From Neoscytalidium dimidiatum (taxonomy: Eukaryota > Ascomycota > Dothideomycetes > Botryosphaeriales > Botryosphaeriaceae), in assembly GCA_037367355.1 (NCBI GenBank), contig CM074696.1, positions 2,418,001 through 2,482,000 of the forward strand: a stretch of 64,000 bases of DNA. The letters are read 5' to 3'. The notes beneath the pieces are model-generated. The model was not told where the DNA came from. It saw nothing but the letters and a program-made list of their open reading frames with translations, and did no database searches. Made by a program: the position numbers and the translations under genes. Of this stretch, positions 11,832 through 23,761 are shown piece after piece. The stretch's first letter is position 1. The number at the start of each line of letters is the position of its first letter.

Positions 11832-13948
11832 ATGCGTGTCTCCGCCGCCTTCTTCCTGTCAGCCTTGACAGCTTCTCCGGTTGCTGCTCAGATCTACACC
11901 AACACCACCACTGCTCCCACCGGCGCCGCAACTCCCTACCAGCTACAGACCCCTCCTCTCGATACCCCATGGACCGATCAAGTCGGCACCAATCCGTGGC
12001 CAGAGTATCCGCGCCCGCAACTGCGCCGTGACGCCTGGAAGAATCTCAATGGTCTGTGGACCTACCAGGCCGCCCCATCCTTCGCCGGCATTCCTGCGCT
12101 CCCATCTACTCCCCTGAACCAGGAGATTCTCATCCCGTCTTGCATCGAGAGCGGCTTATCCGGTATCCAGGATCTGAACGTCACCAATTTCTGGCTTGCG
12201 ACCACTTTCACCGTTCCCAGCGATTGGAACGGCCAGAACGTCCTGCTCAACTTCGAGGCCGTCGACTACGAGGCCACCGTCTTCATCAATGGCAGGCAGG
12301 CAGCATTCCACCGCGGTGGTTACTGGCGCTTCACTGTCGACGCCACGCAATACGTCAATTTGAACGGGACCAACGACTTGTGAGTTGAAACGCGCGCGGC
12401 GAGTAACCTTGTTTCTGGGCGGGGATTGCTGACCGGGGACCCCAGGCTGGTCTACGTATTTGATCCGACGGACTCGCCCGGCTACGAGATCGCCAGGGGA
12501 AAGCAGACCCGAAACCCCAGCCACATCTTCTACCGGCCCTGCAGTGGCATCTGGCAGACTGTGTGGTTGGAGCCCGCTCCGCGCGACCACATCACCAGGC
12601 TGGACGTCGCGGCCGGCGCGGACGGCGCCGGTAAGCAACGGCTCCGGAAGCCGCCCCCCCTTGTATAAGCCGAGAATCGGAAATTGCTAACTCTGCGATA
12701 AAGTTAATGTCACTGTCTTCAGCTCCTCCAACCAATCCTTGCCGGTTGAATTCTCTATACTCCGGGACGGTAACGTAATCGCGACGCAGGCAGGCACCTC
12801 TGGCTCTTCCTTCGACCTTTCCGTCGACTCTCCCGACCTGTGGACCCCCGACACCCCAACCTTGTACAACATTTCGGTGCGCCTGGGAGACGATGTTGTC
12901 GAGAGCTACACCGGCTTCCGCACCATTACCACCGGTGTCGTGGATGGTATAAGGCGCCCGCTCCTAAATGGCGAGTTCGTGTTCCAATTCGGCACGCTCG
13001 ACCAGGGCTTCTGGCCCGACGGCCTCTACCTTGCTCCCACCCTTGAGGCTCTTGTGTTTGATCTGCGAGTGCTGAAGGATCTGGGAATGAACATGGTTCG
13101 GAAACACGTGAGTCTTACCGTTTTAGACGGCCCCCTTCCCAATGTTAACTAACCTAAAACCCAATAATAGATCAAGGTCGAGCCGGATCTCTTCTACCAT
13201 GCTTGCGATACCCTGGGGTTGCTTGTCATCCAGGACATGCCAAGCATGCTCCTAGACAGCGGTGAGCCTACCGCGGATCAGCAGGCTGAATGGGAGCGTC
13301 AGCTAGAGCTTATGATAAATGAGCACAAGAGCTACACCAGCATCGTCACCTGGGTGCGTATAACCATCCCTCCCCAATCCGTATCCCGGTGCTAACCTTC
13401 TACTTCTTCAGGTCATTTACAACGAAGGCTGGGGTCAAATCCGCAGCACCTACTTCCCCGAGTTCGGCATCGCCGACAGGATCAGGGTGCTGGACCCGAC
13501 AAGGCTCATCGATGCAACCAGCGGCTGGTACGACCACGGCGCTGGTGACTTCTCCGTGCGTTATTATCCTCCCCCACAATTCTCGGGAAGTACCCAAATC
13601 CCCGCCAACTAACACATACCCCACTCCAGCCTGTGGAACGTCCAACAAGCCATCGACACGATCAACCAGACCTACGAACTCAGCGCAGATCTGGACGCGT
13701 ACAACTACCGCGCGCGCGTCCTGCTCAACGAGCTCAAGGACCAGGTCGCCATGTACGCGTGCTCGGGCGCCGTGTGGACGCAGACCTCGGACGTCGAGGG
13801 TGAGGTCAACGGGCTCGTCACGTACGACCGCCGCATCGAGCGCCCGGACAAGGCCCAGTGGCAGGCCAGCATCCAGTCCCTGTACAGCGCCGCTGCCGGC
13901 CGTGGCGGCGCGGGCGGGAACTCGACGCAAGCGATCAGGGCGGTTTAA
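11832..13948 (+). CDS. Secreted GH2 glycosidase (beta-galactosidase/glucuronidase-like), damaged near its 3' end
   Basis: Exons: 11832-12379, 12446-12630, 12704-13107, 13171-13353, 13412-13555, then 13630-13948. The protein starts with a signal peptide (MRVSAAFFLSALTASPVAA). The sugar-binding jelly-roll (WPEYPRPQLRRDAWKNLNGLW, GGYWRFTVDAT) and the immunoglobulin-like domain follow, then the TIM barrel with LKDLGMNMVRKH and the acid/base Glu in VIYNEGWGQ. After GAGDFS the family normally continues with an Asn-His-His segment and the nucleophile strand (GEFGG). Here only 74 bp lie between DFS and the resumption at LWNVQQAI. Those 74 bp look like one intron (GTGCGT donor, CTAAC branch, CAG acceptor), but splicing it shifts the frame by one. 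The downstream part (WTQTSDVEGEVNGL) is intact. I infer loss of an internal segment of about 45-50 codons and probable inactivity. Confidence 0.8.
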
Positions 13949-14601
13949 TGCGAGTGAAGTTTCGTGCTGATGTGTTTGATCTTCTTCGTAATGGGCGCAT
14001 TTAGTCTCCCCATTCTCTTTTACCCTGGCTATTTTGGTGTTTTTATACTTCTGATTACGAAGGCTCTAATACTCCTCCCATCGGCCAAACCAAAAATAAC
14101 GACTTGAGATGTAGATCTCGCTGCTATAAGTCTACATAGATAGATAGTATTAGCGGTAATGATTGGCGACAGGCGATAATGTAAAGAGCTCCTGATTTCC
14201 TGAACAGCATCATATCTCATTTCTGCTTTCACGTGAGGTCCTGAGACCCATGTGCCGATTGAAACGATGCCTGGATAGAGAGCAACGTTGTATAGAAATC
14301 CTTTCGCACTAACGGTTCAGGATCTCCGTTGGAGAGCCGAGCGCTCCCGCATAATGTAGCGTACCTTTGATGAGTACCAGTGCTCGAAATTGCCACCCCA
14401 AATTAGGAAAGTAGGGGCGTAGTAATGACGAGTAGAGTACAGGGCAGCAATGTGCCAATCCTCCAAGCCCTTGCCTCTTCTCAGGGGAACTGCGTCTTTT
14501 CTAATTGGGTCCCACCAAATATGCAAGCCAAACGACTATTTAAAGAGGCATGTAAGGAGATGGCAATAGCAGGATTTAGTTTGACAGGGGCGGCGGGTAT
14601 G
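13949..14601. other. Intergenic region up to the transposon boundary
   Basis: Normal-composition DNA that contains the GH2 3' flank. No gene is supported. CpA and TpG dinucleotides are present at ordinary frequency right up to the transposon end at 14604. Confidence 0.5.
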
Positions 14602-14603
14602 TA

Positions 14604-14631
14604 CAGTCGCCTATAGAAAGTCATTGGACAC
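14604..14631 (+). repeat. Left terminal inverted repeat of the Tc1/mariner-like element
   Basis: It starts CAGTCGCC and pairs with 31949-31976. The two differences are one C/T in a CpA context (RIP-type) and one T/G. The TA at 14602-14603 is the target-site duplicate. Confidence 0.88.
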
Positions 14632-15153
14632 TTAAGCGAACACGTGCTCTCGCTTAACTATTAACCCACTTTTAGTCACTAATTACTCGAAAACTAGTTA
14701 ATAACTTCTCTATAAATAACTATTAAGCGAAAGACTAATCGAAGAGAGTACTCCTTCGTAACTCGTTCTACTATTTAGTTTCTTTACTACCGAGGTAACT
14801 CTATTCGAAAAATTAGTACCTTTTTAGATATTAGTAAGTCGACTATTAGTTTAATTATTAAGTAAGTTAGAAATAAGCTTAAGAACCTATTTACTATTAT
14901 AAAGCGAACTAGACGTCTACTAAAGCTCGATAAATACGCTAAATATCGTCTTATTTAATATATAGCTAAAAATCTCTTTAATTTAGTCGAGTATCTATTA
15001 ACTCTAGATAAACTTAGTTATTAACTTTATACTAATATAACTCGAAAATATCTTAATAAAGCTAGACTACTAGCTCGTAAAGTAAGAACTAAGCTATTTA
15101 TTAACCTAAAATAGCGAAAAAAACGGCTTAATTTCGCCTATAAAATACTTAAT

Positions 15154-15632
15154 TATTACGAACCCTACGGGCTTTATAGCCATAAGGCTCTAAGAATCCT
15201 ATATATAGTAGAGCCGTACTTCTTAAGCCCATACGAGAAGACTAAGAACCCGGGTATTACGGCGTAGTAAGAAGGGAAGGAGAGGAAGCGCTAAGCGGGA
15301 GGAAATCGGACCTACTAATATAATATAGCTAAGATACGAGACGCCCGTAGCTACCCCGATAACTTAGTAATAATACCGCGGTTATAACGCTAAGGCCTAA
15401 CTACTTAACTTAACTACTAGAACTACCGCGGTTATAGCTAGCGGTTATACCTACTATCTTCTATAGTATATAGAATATACTCGTTTATAGTAGATAGGAC
15501 CCCCGTAGTTAACTTATTAATTAATTCCTACCCTACTATTATATAAACCTCCCCTCTACTCTACTATACGGCTAGAAAGCCTACTAAGCTACTCCCAGCG
15601 CCCGACTTCCTAGAAAGAGTCCCGGCGTAATA
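15154..15632 (+). repeat. LTR of element A (479 bp, mosaic)
   Basis: It begins TATTACG and ends CGTAATA, RIP-altered versions of TGTTACG...CGTAACA. The first roughly 115 bp match the LTRs at 19523 and 30514. The last roughly 170 bp instead match the 3' half of the 385-bp LTR of element B. TTAAT (15149-15153) precedes it and also follows the LTR ending at 31183. Confidence 0.75.
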
Positions 15633-18600
15633 CTTTAACTACCCTATTATAGGCACCGGAGGTAACCCTACCCTAAAAACTACTAACTATAATATCTTAG
15701 ACCGAAATTAGAAATAACCTTCCGATAGAGAAGGATTAGCTTTAGTTAATCCGTCCCTTAATCCCTAGAAACCTAGCCCTTAATATAAGACTACTTATTT
15801 TAGAGGCCTATTCCTCGGGTATAGCCTCCTTAAGTCGAGTAATTAACGGACCTAGAGTACCGAAGGACGCTAGCGACGACTACGGTTAAGTCCTTCTAGA
15901 GTACTTTATTTAAGAATAAGCCTTTACCGTTAACCGTACTATACGGTCTTCTACTCTAGCTACTCTCGTAATACTAGAACCGATTCGATACGATACTAAG
16001 CTAAAGATTAAGACCCCTAATATCTACGATAGGAATCGGCGTAAGCTTAACAATTTTCTAGCCTAGTTAGAGAACTACTTCGAGTTCTATAAAATATTAT
16101 TTAAGGACGACGAGAAAAGAGTCCGCTTTATAGAAACCTACCTCTAAGGTAACGTAGTACGATAGTTCGAATCCTATCGAAAGGACTTCCGCTCGGCTAT
16201 TCTACGTACGAAAACTAGCAGCCTATTTACTAACTATAATCGCTTCGCCGACGTAATTAGATAAGCCTTTAGTAGTAAAAATAAGGAGTAGGAGGCCGCC
16301 CTTCGAATTTAGGACCTCTAATAAACTCGATCGGTCTCGGAATACGTTACGGAATTCTATATGCTCGCCTTATACCTTAATTAGAACGACTAATTCCTTA
16401 AATATATCTTTTATAAAGGGCTAAAGTATAATATAAAGGCCGAATTCGCCCGTACTAGATTACCTAGAGACCTTAGCGAGACTATTAATACGGCTATCCG
16501 AGTCGACTAATAACTATTTAACTTTAGATAAGAAATAGGCTAAACCCGATATTCGGCTAATATCTCGTAACCCCGAAATAATATATTTCTAGGGGACCCT
16601 ATAGACTTAGATACTAACTAACGACGAAATCCTCGGCTAGTACTAGAGGAAGAATAGCGACGACGTAAAAAGGGTCTTTACTTTTACTATAGAAAGTACG
16701 GATATATTAGTAGGAACTGCCTAGATAAACGAACTAGTAACTAGCGGACTAACGATAAGAAAAATATCTCGGCTACTAAAGGACGGCCTAAGACCCCCGA
16801 CTATAATATCCTCTATTAGTCTACTTATAGTATCGAGGCCTACTCTATTTACTAGGAAGCTAAGAATATTAGCGGGTACTACCTAAAAAACTAGAAACGC
16901 CTACTAAACTAGGGCTATAGTAGGCGAGGCCCCTATCCTATAGGACTATAGTAGTATCGACCGGAAAAACTATAGAATACCTACTAGAAAGCGAGGGGGA
17001 TTCTATAGAATACGAGAACTACTAGGTTATCGTAATAAAAATTAATAGACGCCGAGCGCTTACCCTTATTAACTCCGTATTCTAAGGGAATTATATCTTA
17101 AACCGATTCGTAGAAAAAGCCAACCTTAAACCTAGAGAAAAAGACTAACTATATTAGTTAAGAACTATTAATAGATCCCCTAGCTCCTTTAGAGATAGAA
17201 AGGTAATTATCGAAACCCCGAAACTAACTCTCGAATATAAAAACTATAGAGAACGTATCTATCTAGACGTTACTAAGATCTCTAAATACGATATTATTCT
17301 TAGTATCCCTTAGTAGAAGAAGTAGAAAGTATAATACGATTAGAATAATAGAGGAATTACCCTTAAGTTTAGAGAACAAAACTAAGAACTAGAATAGAAA
17401 CTACGCACTATAGCCGAACCGATTACCTACGTAAGCCTAATTTCGAAAACGGCGCTAGAAAGGACCCGAAAGAAGGGGTAGGCAATCGGAATAATATAGT
17501 ATCGCCCTACTACTATAAATAAAGAAAGAACCCGATAGATTAGTACTACTAGACGAGAAAAACTAGACTACCCGATACTCGTAGGGGGAGACGACCCTAC
17601 TAGAATATACGAATAATACCTTAATAGCGTTCCTAAGAAATACTACCGGTTTAAGGAGATTTTTAGAGAAAAGATTAAAGACGTACTACCGGAATATAGA
17701 CTATAGAACTACGAGATTAACTTAAAACTAGGCACCGAACCCCGATTTAGACCCTTATATCTAATATCGGAAAAGAAGTTATAAGTAATAAGGAAACACT
17801 TAGACTTATTACTAAAGAAAGAATATATCCGACCCTCTTAATTCTTAGTAGGATTTCCCGTTCTCTTCGTACCGAAGCCTAGAGGTAAGTTACGCCTCTA
17901 TATAGATTATAGATCTCTAAACGATATAACTATTAAAGACCGCTATCCTCTACTCCGTATCGACGAACTAAGAGATCGCCTCTCCGGAGTACGATTCTTT
18001 ACTAAATTAGACCTACGGGATAGATACTACCTTATCCGAATTAAAGAAGGATATAAATAGAAAACTATATTTAGAACTTAATACGGTTTATACGAGTACT
18101 TAGTAATGTCTTTTAGACTTACTAACGCCCCTACTATATTCTAAGCCCTCGTTAACTACGTCCTACGAGAATATCTAGACCGATTCTATATAGCCTATCT
18201 CGACGACATCCTAATATACTTAGAAACCCTTAAAGAATATAAGGAATATATATCTAAAGTCCTCTAGAAACTACTCGAATATAACCTCTCCGTTAAACTA
18301 GAAAAATATACCTTCTATACCTAAAGGGTAGAATTCCTAGGCTTTATTATCGAACTAGGAAAAGTGGTTATAGACCTAAAAAAGGTAGAAGATATTCTAA
18401 AGTAGCTAGAACTAAAGAACGTTAAGAAAGTATAAGCCTTTTTAGGGTTTACTAACTTCTACCGACGATTTATTAAACGATACTTACACGTAGCCGAACC
18501 CCTAATTCGACTTACCCGAAAGGATACCCCTTTTACCTAGGAAGTACCCTAATAAGAGGTATTTAATTAACTTAAAAGGGCCTTCGTAGAAGCGCCGGTA

Positions 18601-19522
18601 CTCCTTATATTCGATCCTAATAAGCTACTCTACCTCAAAACTAACGTATTCGACTATACTATTAGCGCTACCCTTAGCTAGCTAGACGACGAGGGAAGAT
18701 TATACCCTATTACGTATTACTCTCGTAAAATATTATCCGCCGAGCTTAATTACGAGATATATAATAAAGAACTACTTACGATCGTTATAGCGTTTAAAGA
18801 ATAGCGATACTATCTTAAGGGGGCTAACTACGAAATTACGGTATATTCGGATTATAAGAACCTAGAATACTTTATAACTACTAAGGTACTAAATAGAAGA
18901 TAAGTACAATAGGTAGAATAACTAGCTCCCTTCTACTTTAAGATCTACTACCGTAAGGGAGAAGAAAACGGTAAGGCCGACGCGCTTAGCCGTAGAATCG
19001 ACTATATAGAAGGAAAACCGGAACTGTTACTAGCGGTACTACGACGAAATAACGACGGTACGTTAGGCCCTAACCGCCCCTAAATTATCGAGGGATACGA
19101 CCTACTCTAGGAGGAACGGATACTAGCACCTATTATAAGACTAAGAAATCCTAGCGATAACGACGAGCCTCTAAGAGGCCTAATACCCGAATAGAAACCT
19201 AAGGATAAAGAAGAACTATAGGATAAGGAACCTATACTAATACCTAAAGAAACTACGGAGGAAGTAGTAAACGAAGAAGAAGATAATACCGCTACTTAGA
19301 AATAAATTATCTAAGGAAAATATAATAACGATCCGCTATCCTAAGAACTACTTTAATAAATAGGCACCCTAGAGTATAACGATCCCGACCTAGTCTAAGA
19401 TTATAGAGGTAATATACTATTCCGCGGAAAAATCTATATACCTATACCTCTACGTAAACGGCTAATAAAGAAATACTATAAATCCGTAGTCTACGGATAT
19501 CTAGGAATAATAAGAACCTTAA
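15154..19522 (+). mobile_element. Element A: RIP-mutated gypsy/chromovirus-type retrotransposon, 3'-truncated
   Basis: An LTR (15154-15632) is followed by a gag-pol region in plus orientation, riddled with TAG/TAA from TGG, CAG and CAA codons. Recognisable parts are a capsid-like gag from about 15.9 kb and a CCHC zinc knuckle near 16676-16722 whose Cys and His codons have become Tyr. Reverse transcriptase lies at about 17.7-18.5 kb with the YLDD box at 18193-18219, RNase H at about 18.6-19.0 kb (SDYKNLEYF), and the start of an integrase zinc-binding domain up to 19,522. There the sequence breaks into another LTR. The internal sequence is closely similar to the reverse-oriented element B, starting right after the LTR (TACTTTAACTACC). 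Confidence 0.85.
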
Positions 19523-20263
19523 TATTACGAACTCCGGAATATACGGGCTTTATAGCTATAAGGGCCGCAAGCCCGTACGGAGAAAAGAGCCGTAAGGCCT
19601 AAGAACCCTATATATAGTAGAGCCGCACTCCCTAAACCCGCACGGGAAGACTAGGAATACGGGACGACGGCGCGTACGGGGACACTAGTAGGTAATAACG
19701 ACTACCCGTACGGAAAGGACGCCTACGGGCGTAATAACTAGGAAGAAGATACGGACTAACGTAGAAGCCCGTAGGGGACGAAGGGCCGTACGGGAGGGAA
19801 GTAGGAAAGCCGATAAGGATAAATACTATAGGATAAGAGTATAGCGGTAATATCGTCCGCTAGTACTAGTAGAAGTTAGATTCTAGAAAAGAGGCGTTAG
19901 ATACTCGGGTTACGTAGAACCTATTAGGCCTACCTAGGGATTAGAAGCCTTAGTACTAATCTAACTCTTAGATTAATCTAATACTACGACTAATCTAATA
20001 GTCGTCCTAATCTCTAGATTATTATAGCTTTTCTATAGTATATAGATACGCTTATTAGATAGTATCTTAACCCTCGTAGTTAACTTAAGGTTCTAATTTA
20101 ATACTATATTAACTTAGAGGTAATAAGACCTACTAAACTTCTACGTTACGTAACTTCTTATTCTATTATTACTCCCCTTTCCTCGTCTTTAAGGTAAACC
20201 CTTCGATAAATCCGAACCTACTAGGTGACTCTAAAGCCTAGTAGTAGAGGCCCCGTCGTTATA
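19523..20263 (+). repeat. 5' LTR of element C (741 bp)
   Basis: It begins TATTACG and ends CGTTATA. It contains an A/T-rich TATA-like CCTATATATAGTAGAGCC block that is shared with the LTRs at 15154 and 30514 and is likely part of the U3 promoter. Confidence 0.75.
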
Positions 20264-20893
20264 CTTTAACTACTATTCTTATAGGAAAGAAAGCGATTTA
20301 ATTAGAAAAATAGAAAGTATTTTCTTACTCTAAGAAGTACTAATAGCATTAGCTATTATAGCGGACGCACCTAGTAGTAAGTACGTATAAGAGGCGTAGA
20401 ATACTCTAGGCTCGTAGTAACCGCCGTAATATAGTACGGTAGTAGAAAACTAACACCCTAATATACCGACTAACGAGGAGCTACTTAATATAATCCTAGA
20501 ACTTCGAAATAAAAACGTAATCCTACGTACTTAGCTTACCTAGATACTAGCTCTACTACCGGCTACTAAGGTTAAGGTTCCGAAGCTAGACCTATATTAC
20601 GGAGATCGAAAGAAGACCTAAGCCTTTATTACGTAGCTAAATAACTATATATACTTTACGCACGGTAACTTTACCGGCCCCGCCGAATAAGTTCTATACG
20701 CTAGTATCTACCTTAGAGAATCGGCGGAATAATAGTTCCGATCTTTTAAGCGGGAGTACTAGGAGAAACCCGTATATCTATAGTCCGAAGTAACCTCGAT
20801 AATTTTTAGCGACTACCGAAACTTTATAAAGTAGCTTAAGGTAGTCTTTAGCGGCGTCGACGAGAACTATTTAGCTACTAGGACCCTTATAAG
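19523..20893 (+). mobile_element. Element C, 5' part: LTR plus start of gag
   Basis: A 741-bp LTR (19523-20263) is followed by a gag fragment in plus orientation (about 20.45-20.89 kb) that reads as a capsid region once RIP stops are ignored. The gag is cut at 20893 by the LTR of element D. The LTR is of the same type as the one at 30514-31183 (shared ...GGCCCCGTCGTTATA end). The integrase and 3' end of this family appear at 22301-23282 and 29858-30513. The sequence before it (CTTAA) does not match the five bases after 31183. Confidence 0.75.
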
Positions 20894-21278
20894 TGTTACG
20901 CCGGGACTCTTTCTGGGGGAGTCGAGGCGCGTCGTCAGGCAGCTTGGGCTTTCTAGGGGCCAATACAGTGGTAGGCAGGGGAGGTTCGTACAATAGTAGG
21001 GTAGGAATCAATTGACAAGTTGACCACGAGGGTCCTAACTACGATAAATGAGTGTGGTCTATATACATGGAGTGATCGGTACGATCAGTAGTGATCTGTA
21101 ATGTTAACCCACTGATCAGTACTGATCGGTGGTCCGAGCTTTGCTGAGCGAGTGTGCGGTGGTCTGGTGCATCAGTGTCGGTAGGTATTCTGCCGAGTTA
21201 GGCCCCGAGTTGGTCACGTGGGCGGTGAGTAGTCGTAGGGTTTCGTTATCCGCCTTTCTGGGCGACTGTGCCGTAACA
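20894..21278 (-). repeat. 3' LTR of element D (385 bp, not RIP-mutated)
   Basis: Same length as the LTRs at 23283-23667 and 29473-29857, which differ from it almost entirely by C-to-T and G-to-A changes. It ends in the inverted TGTTACG/CGTAACA pair. Confidence 0.88.
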
Positions 21279-21369
21279 CTATCCCCTCTAGGCAACCTTC
21301 GGCCCGAAGGTCGAGTATAAAGGTAGTTGAGCTCCTCCTTAGTTCCCTTGAGATTATTTCTCTGCCGTC

Positions 21370-21996
21370 ATGTCCAGTTCCGCTCGTCGACGCGCGCTTC
21401 TCGCCCGTATCCTTCGTAACGGTACTGACGCTCCCAGACGTTGTTCCTTTTGTGTGGAGACCTCGTCTTCGTTGTCTTGTGTCGCCGGATTCCAAGAGGT
21501 GTTACGAGTGTGCCAAGCGAGGCCACCTTTGTTCCTTTCCTTCTGACATGGCTTCCCTATTGAGTTTCGTCGTGTGGATCAACAACGGGACCGGGTGCGG
21601 GCTCAGATTGAGCAGACCCAGCGCGAGATCGAAAGGGATGAGGCCGAGATTCAGCGGTTGCAAGAGGAGGCTCAACGTTTGGTTCGTCGTACCGCCACTT
21701 CTCGGTCCAGGTGATCCGCCTGTTGCGGACACTTTCCTTCCTGGATTCCCGGTCAGGAGTTGTTTGAGCGGGAGTTGGCGGCCATTGAGGCTGAGGAGGC
21801 GCAGGAGGCGCGGGCGGCTCAGGGGTCCTTGTTATCTGGTTCAGGCGGTGGTGACGTGGCGGGTTCCGACGGGCTGGTTCCTCGAGCACCGGTGGACCAG
21901 TTTCAGGTGTCCTTGACGCCTCCTCCGGGGTTTGCGTCGTGGGAGGATGCTCTGGGTTTGGGCGGTCAGGGTTTCGTCGGTGGTATTCATGGATGA
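21370..21996 (+). CDS. Antisense ORF of element D: Cys-cluster plus coiled-coil protein (frame-broken copy)
   Basis: On the strand opposite to pol, an ATG at 21370 opens a basic start (MSSSARRRALLAR) followed by CSFC, then RCYECAKRGHLC and a long charged helix (AQIEQTQREIERDEAEIQR; FERELAAIEAEEAQEAR) ending near 21,996. The pieces lie in different frames. Each frame change coincides with a 1-2-nt deletion relative to the RIP-mutated copy in element B (for example near 21,460 and 21,552), where the same reading stays in one frame if RIP stops are ignored. The CxxC...CxxCx(6)C pattern suggests a zinc-binding module. The function is unknown. It overlaps the 3' end of pol in antisense. Confidence 0.55.
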
Positions 21997-22200
21997 GTTC
22001 CTCGCAGTTAAGGTAGAGATTGGTTCCCATGAGGGTTCCACGGGTTCCCGGCGGAATCCGCTCCTTCCCATTTGATGAGGTACTTAAATTGACCGTCGAT
22101 CCAGTCTCCATCCAAGATTTTCTCTACGTCCCATTCTTTGTCGGCGTCATCGGGGTGTATTTCAAGTTCTGGGTCAGGTTCGGCGTTGCTGTGTGCGGGT

Positions 22201-22300
22201 NNNNNNNNNNNNNNNNNNNNNNNNNNNNNNNNNNNNNNNNNNNNNNNNNNNNNNNNNNNNNNNNNNNNNNNNNNNNNNNNNNNNNNNNNNNNNNNNNNNN
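22201..22300. other. Assembly gap (100 N)
   Basis: Exactly 100 N, the conventional placeholder for a gap of unknown length. Non-RIP sequence lies to its left and RIP-mutated integrase sequence of another element to its right. The missing DNA must therefore contain most of element D and the gag-to-integrase part of element C, about 8 kb or more by comparison with A and B. Confidence 0.97.
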
Positions 22301-23282
22301 CTCGGAGTAAAGTATAAGCTCTTAACTATAATATACTTATAGATAGACGGATAAATAGAACGGACTAACTAGACGCTAGAATAATATCTACGCTATTACC
22401 TTAACTACGTATAGGATAACTAAGTAGAACTACTACTTTTAGCCTAGTTTACGTATAATAGCTCTAAAGCGTCGGTAATATAAGAATTACCGTTCTACGC
22501 TAATTACGGTTATAAGCTATTAGCCTATAAAGAACCGATACCGAGCGAATTACTAGCCTAAAAAGAAATCCTTAAAGCCGACTAGTTAAAGATACTCTAT
22601 AAATAACTATACCTAGACCTAGAATTCGTAGCTCTACGAATAGATAAGTACTACGATAAGCGGCACTAGAAGGCACCGTAGCTAAAGAAGGGGGATAAAG
22701 TCTACCTCCTTAGAAAAAATATTAGAATAAGGCGACTAAATAATAAGCTAGATTTTAAGAAAATAGGACTATTTAAAATTAAAGAAAAAATCGGGAAGGT
22801 TAATTTCCGACTTAAATTGCTAGAGATAATACGGATATACCCCGTTTTTTACGTATTCCTTATAGAACTAGCACCGAAGAACGCTAAAACCGTAACCTAT
22901 ACGGAAGAAATACTCCTAGAAAATCCGAACACCGACGAAAACCGAGATTAGGAAGTAGAAAAAGTCCTCGATAGCGGCTATATTAACGGTTAATTCCGAT
23001 ATCTCCTTAAATAGAAAGGAGAATAGGACGATACCTAGGAACTACTAGAAAATTACGACGGATATAGACAACTTATTAATAAGTTCTATCGTAGAAACCC
23101 GGACTAACTAATACCGCCGACTCGTTAAATATAAAGGACCTAAAATCGAAATCGGGGAATAGAGACTACCGCGCCTAATCGACTAGCTCGAAACTCTCGG
23201 GCGGCGTAGTAGTAGAATCTACGCTAAGCGACCCGACGGGACGGGACGGACCCGTAGTAGTGTTAGCTAAGGCGTCGCTACG
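22301..23282 (+). mobile_element. Element C, integrase C-terminal part and chromodomain
   Basis: RIP-mutated plus-strand coding sequence. It begins within the integrase core (the region corresponding to QTDGQTERTNQTLEQ, about 22345-22400) and passes through the C-terminal integrase domain (GKVNFRLKL, IYPVFYVSLIEPAP-like). It ends with a chromodomain at about 22950-23095 (EVEKVLDSGYINGQFRYLLK). A chromodomain places the element among the chromoviruses. The sequence is cut at 23282 by element B and continues at 29858. Its wording differs from the chromodomain of the B/D family, so two families are present. Confidence 0.8.
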
Positions 23283-23667
23283 TATTACGCCGGGACTCTT
23301 TCTAGGGGAGTCAAGGCGCGTCGTTAGGTAGCTTAGGCTTTCTAGGGGCCGATATAGTAGTAGGTAGGAGAGGTTCGTATAATAGTAGAATAGAAATTAA
23401 TTAATAAGTTAACTACGAGGGTTCTAACTACGATAAATAAGTATAGTCTATATATATAGAGTAATCGGTACAATTAGTAGTAATCTATAATATTAACCTA
23501 CTAATTAGTACTAATTAGTAGTCCGAGCTTTACTAAGCGAGTATACGGTAGTCTAGTATATTAGTATCGGTAGGTATTCTACCGAGTTAGGCCCCGAGTT
23601 AGTTACGTAGGCGGTAAGTAGTCGTAGGGTTCCGTTATCCGCCTTTCTAGGCGACTATACCGTAATA
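23283..23667 (-). repeat. 3' LTR of element B
   Basis: 385 bp, TATTACG...CGTAATA, nearly identical to 29473-29857. The polypurine tract lies directly beside it at about 23668-23690. Confidence 0.88.
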
Positions 23668-23761
23668 CTATCCCCCCTCTAGGCAACCTTCGGCCCGAAG
23701 GTCGAATATAAAGGTAGTTAAGCTCCCTTCTTAGTTTCCTTAAGATTATTTCTTTGCCGTT

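Larger units (their letters stand above)
20894..22200 (-). mobile_element. Element D: non-RIP copy of the B family, truncated by the assembly gap
   Basis: An intact-looking 385-bp LTR (20894-21278, TGTTACG...CGTAACA) is followed by a polypurine tract (in minus orientation AGAGGGGATAG) and the 3' end of pol. A chromodomain (KEWDVEKILDGDWIDGQ) reads on the minus strand near 22080-22140. The sequence is collinear with 23283-24603 of element B but keeps CpA and TpG throughout, so it was not processed by RIP. It lies in minus orientation inside the gag of element C. The rest (about 5.3 kb and the 5' LTR) must lie in the N gap. Compared with B it carries several 1-2-nt deletions that break its frames. 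Confidence 0.85.

Noticed and set aside
16145..16170. GTTCGAATCC, resembling a tRNA B box
   Set aside because: Lies inside retroelement gag and has no A box or cloverleaf at the right distance.
22020..22310. Plus-strand frame running across the N gap
   Set aside because: The gap is a placeholder of unknown length, so the joined reading has no meaning.
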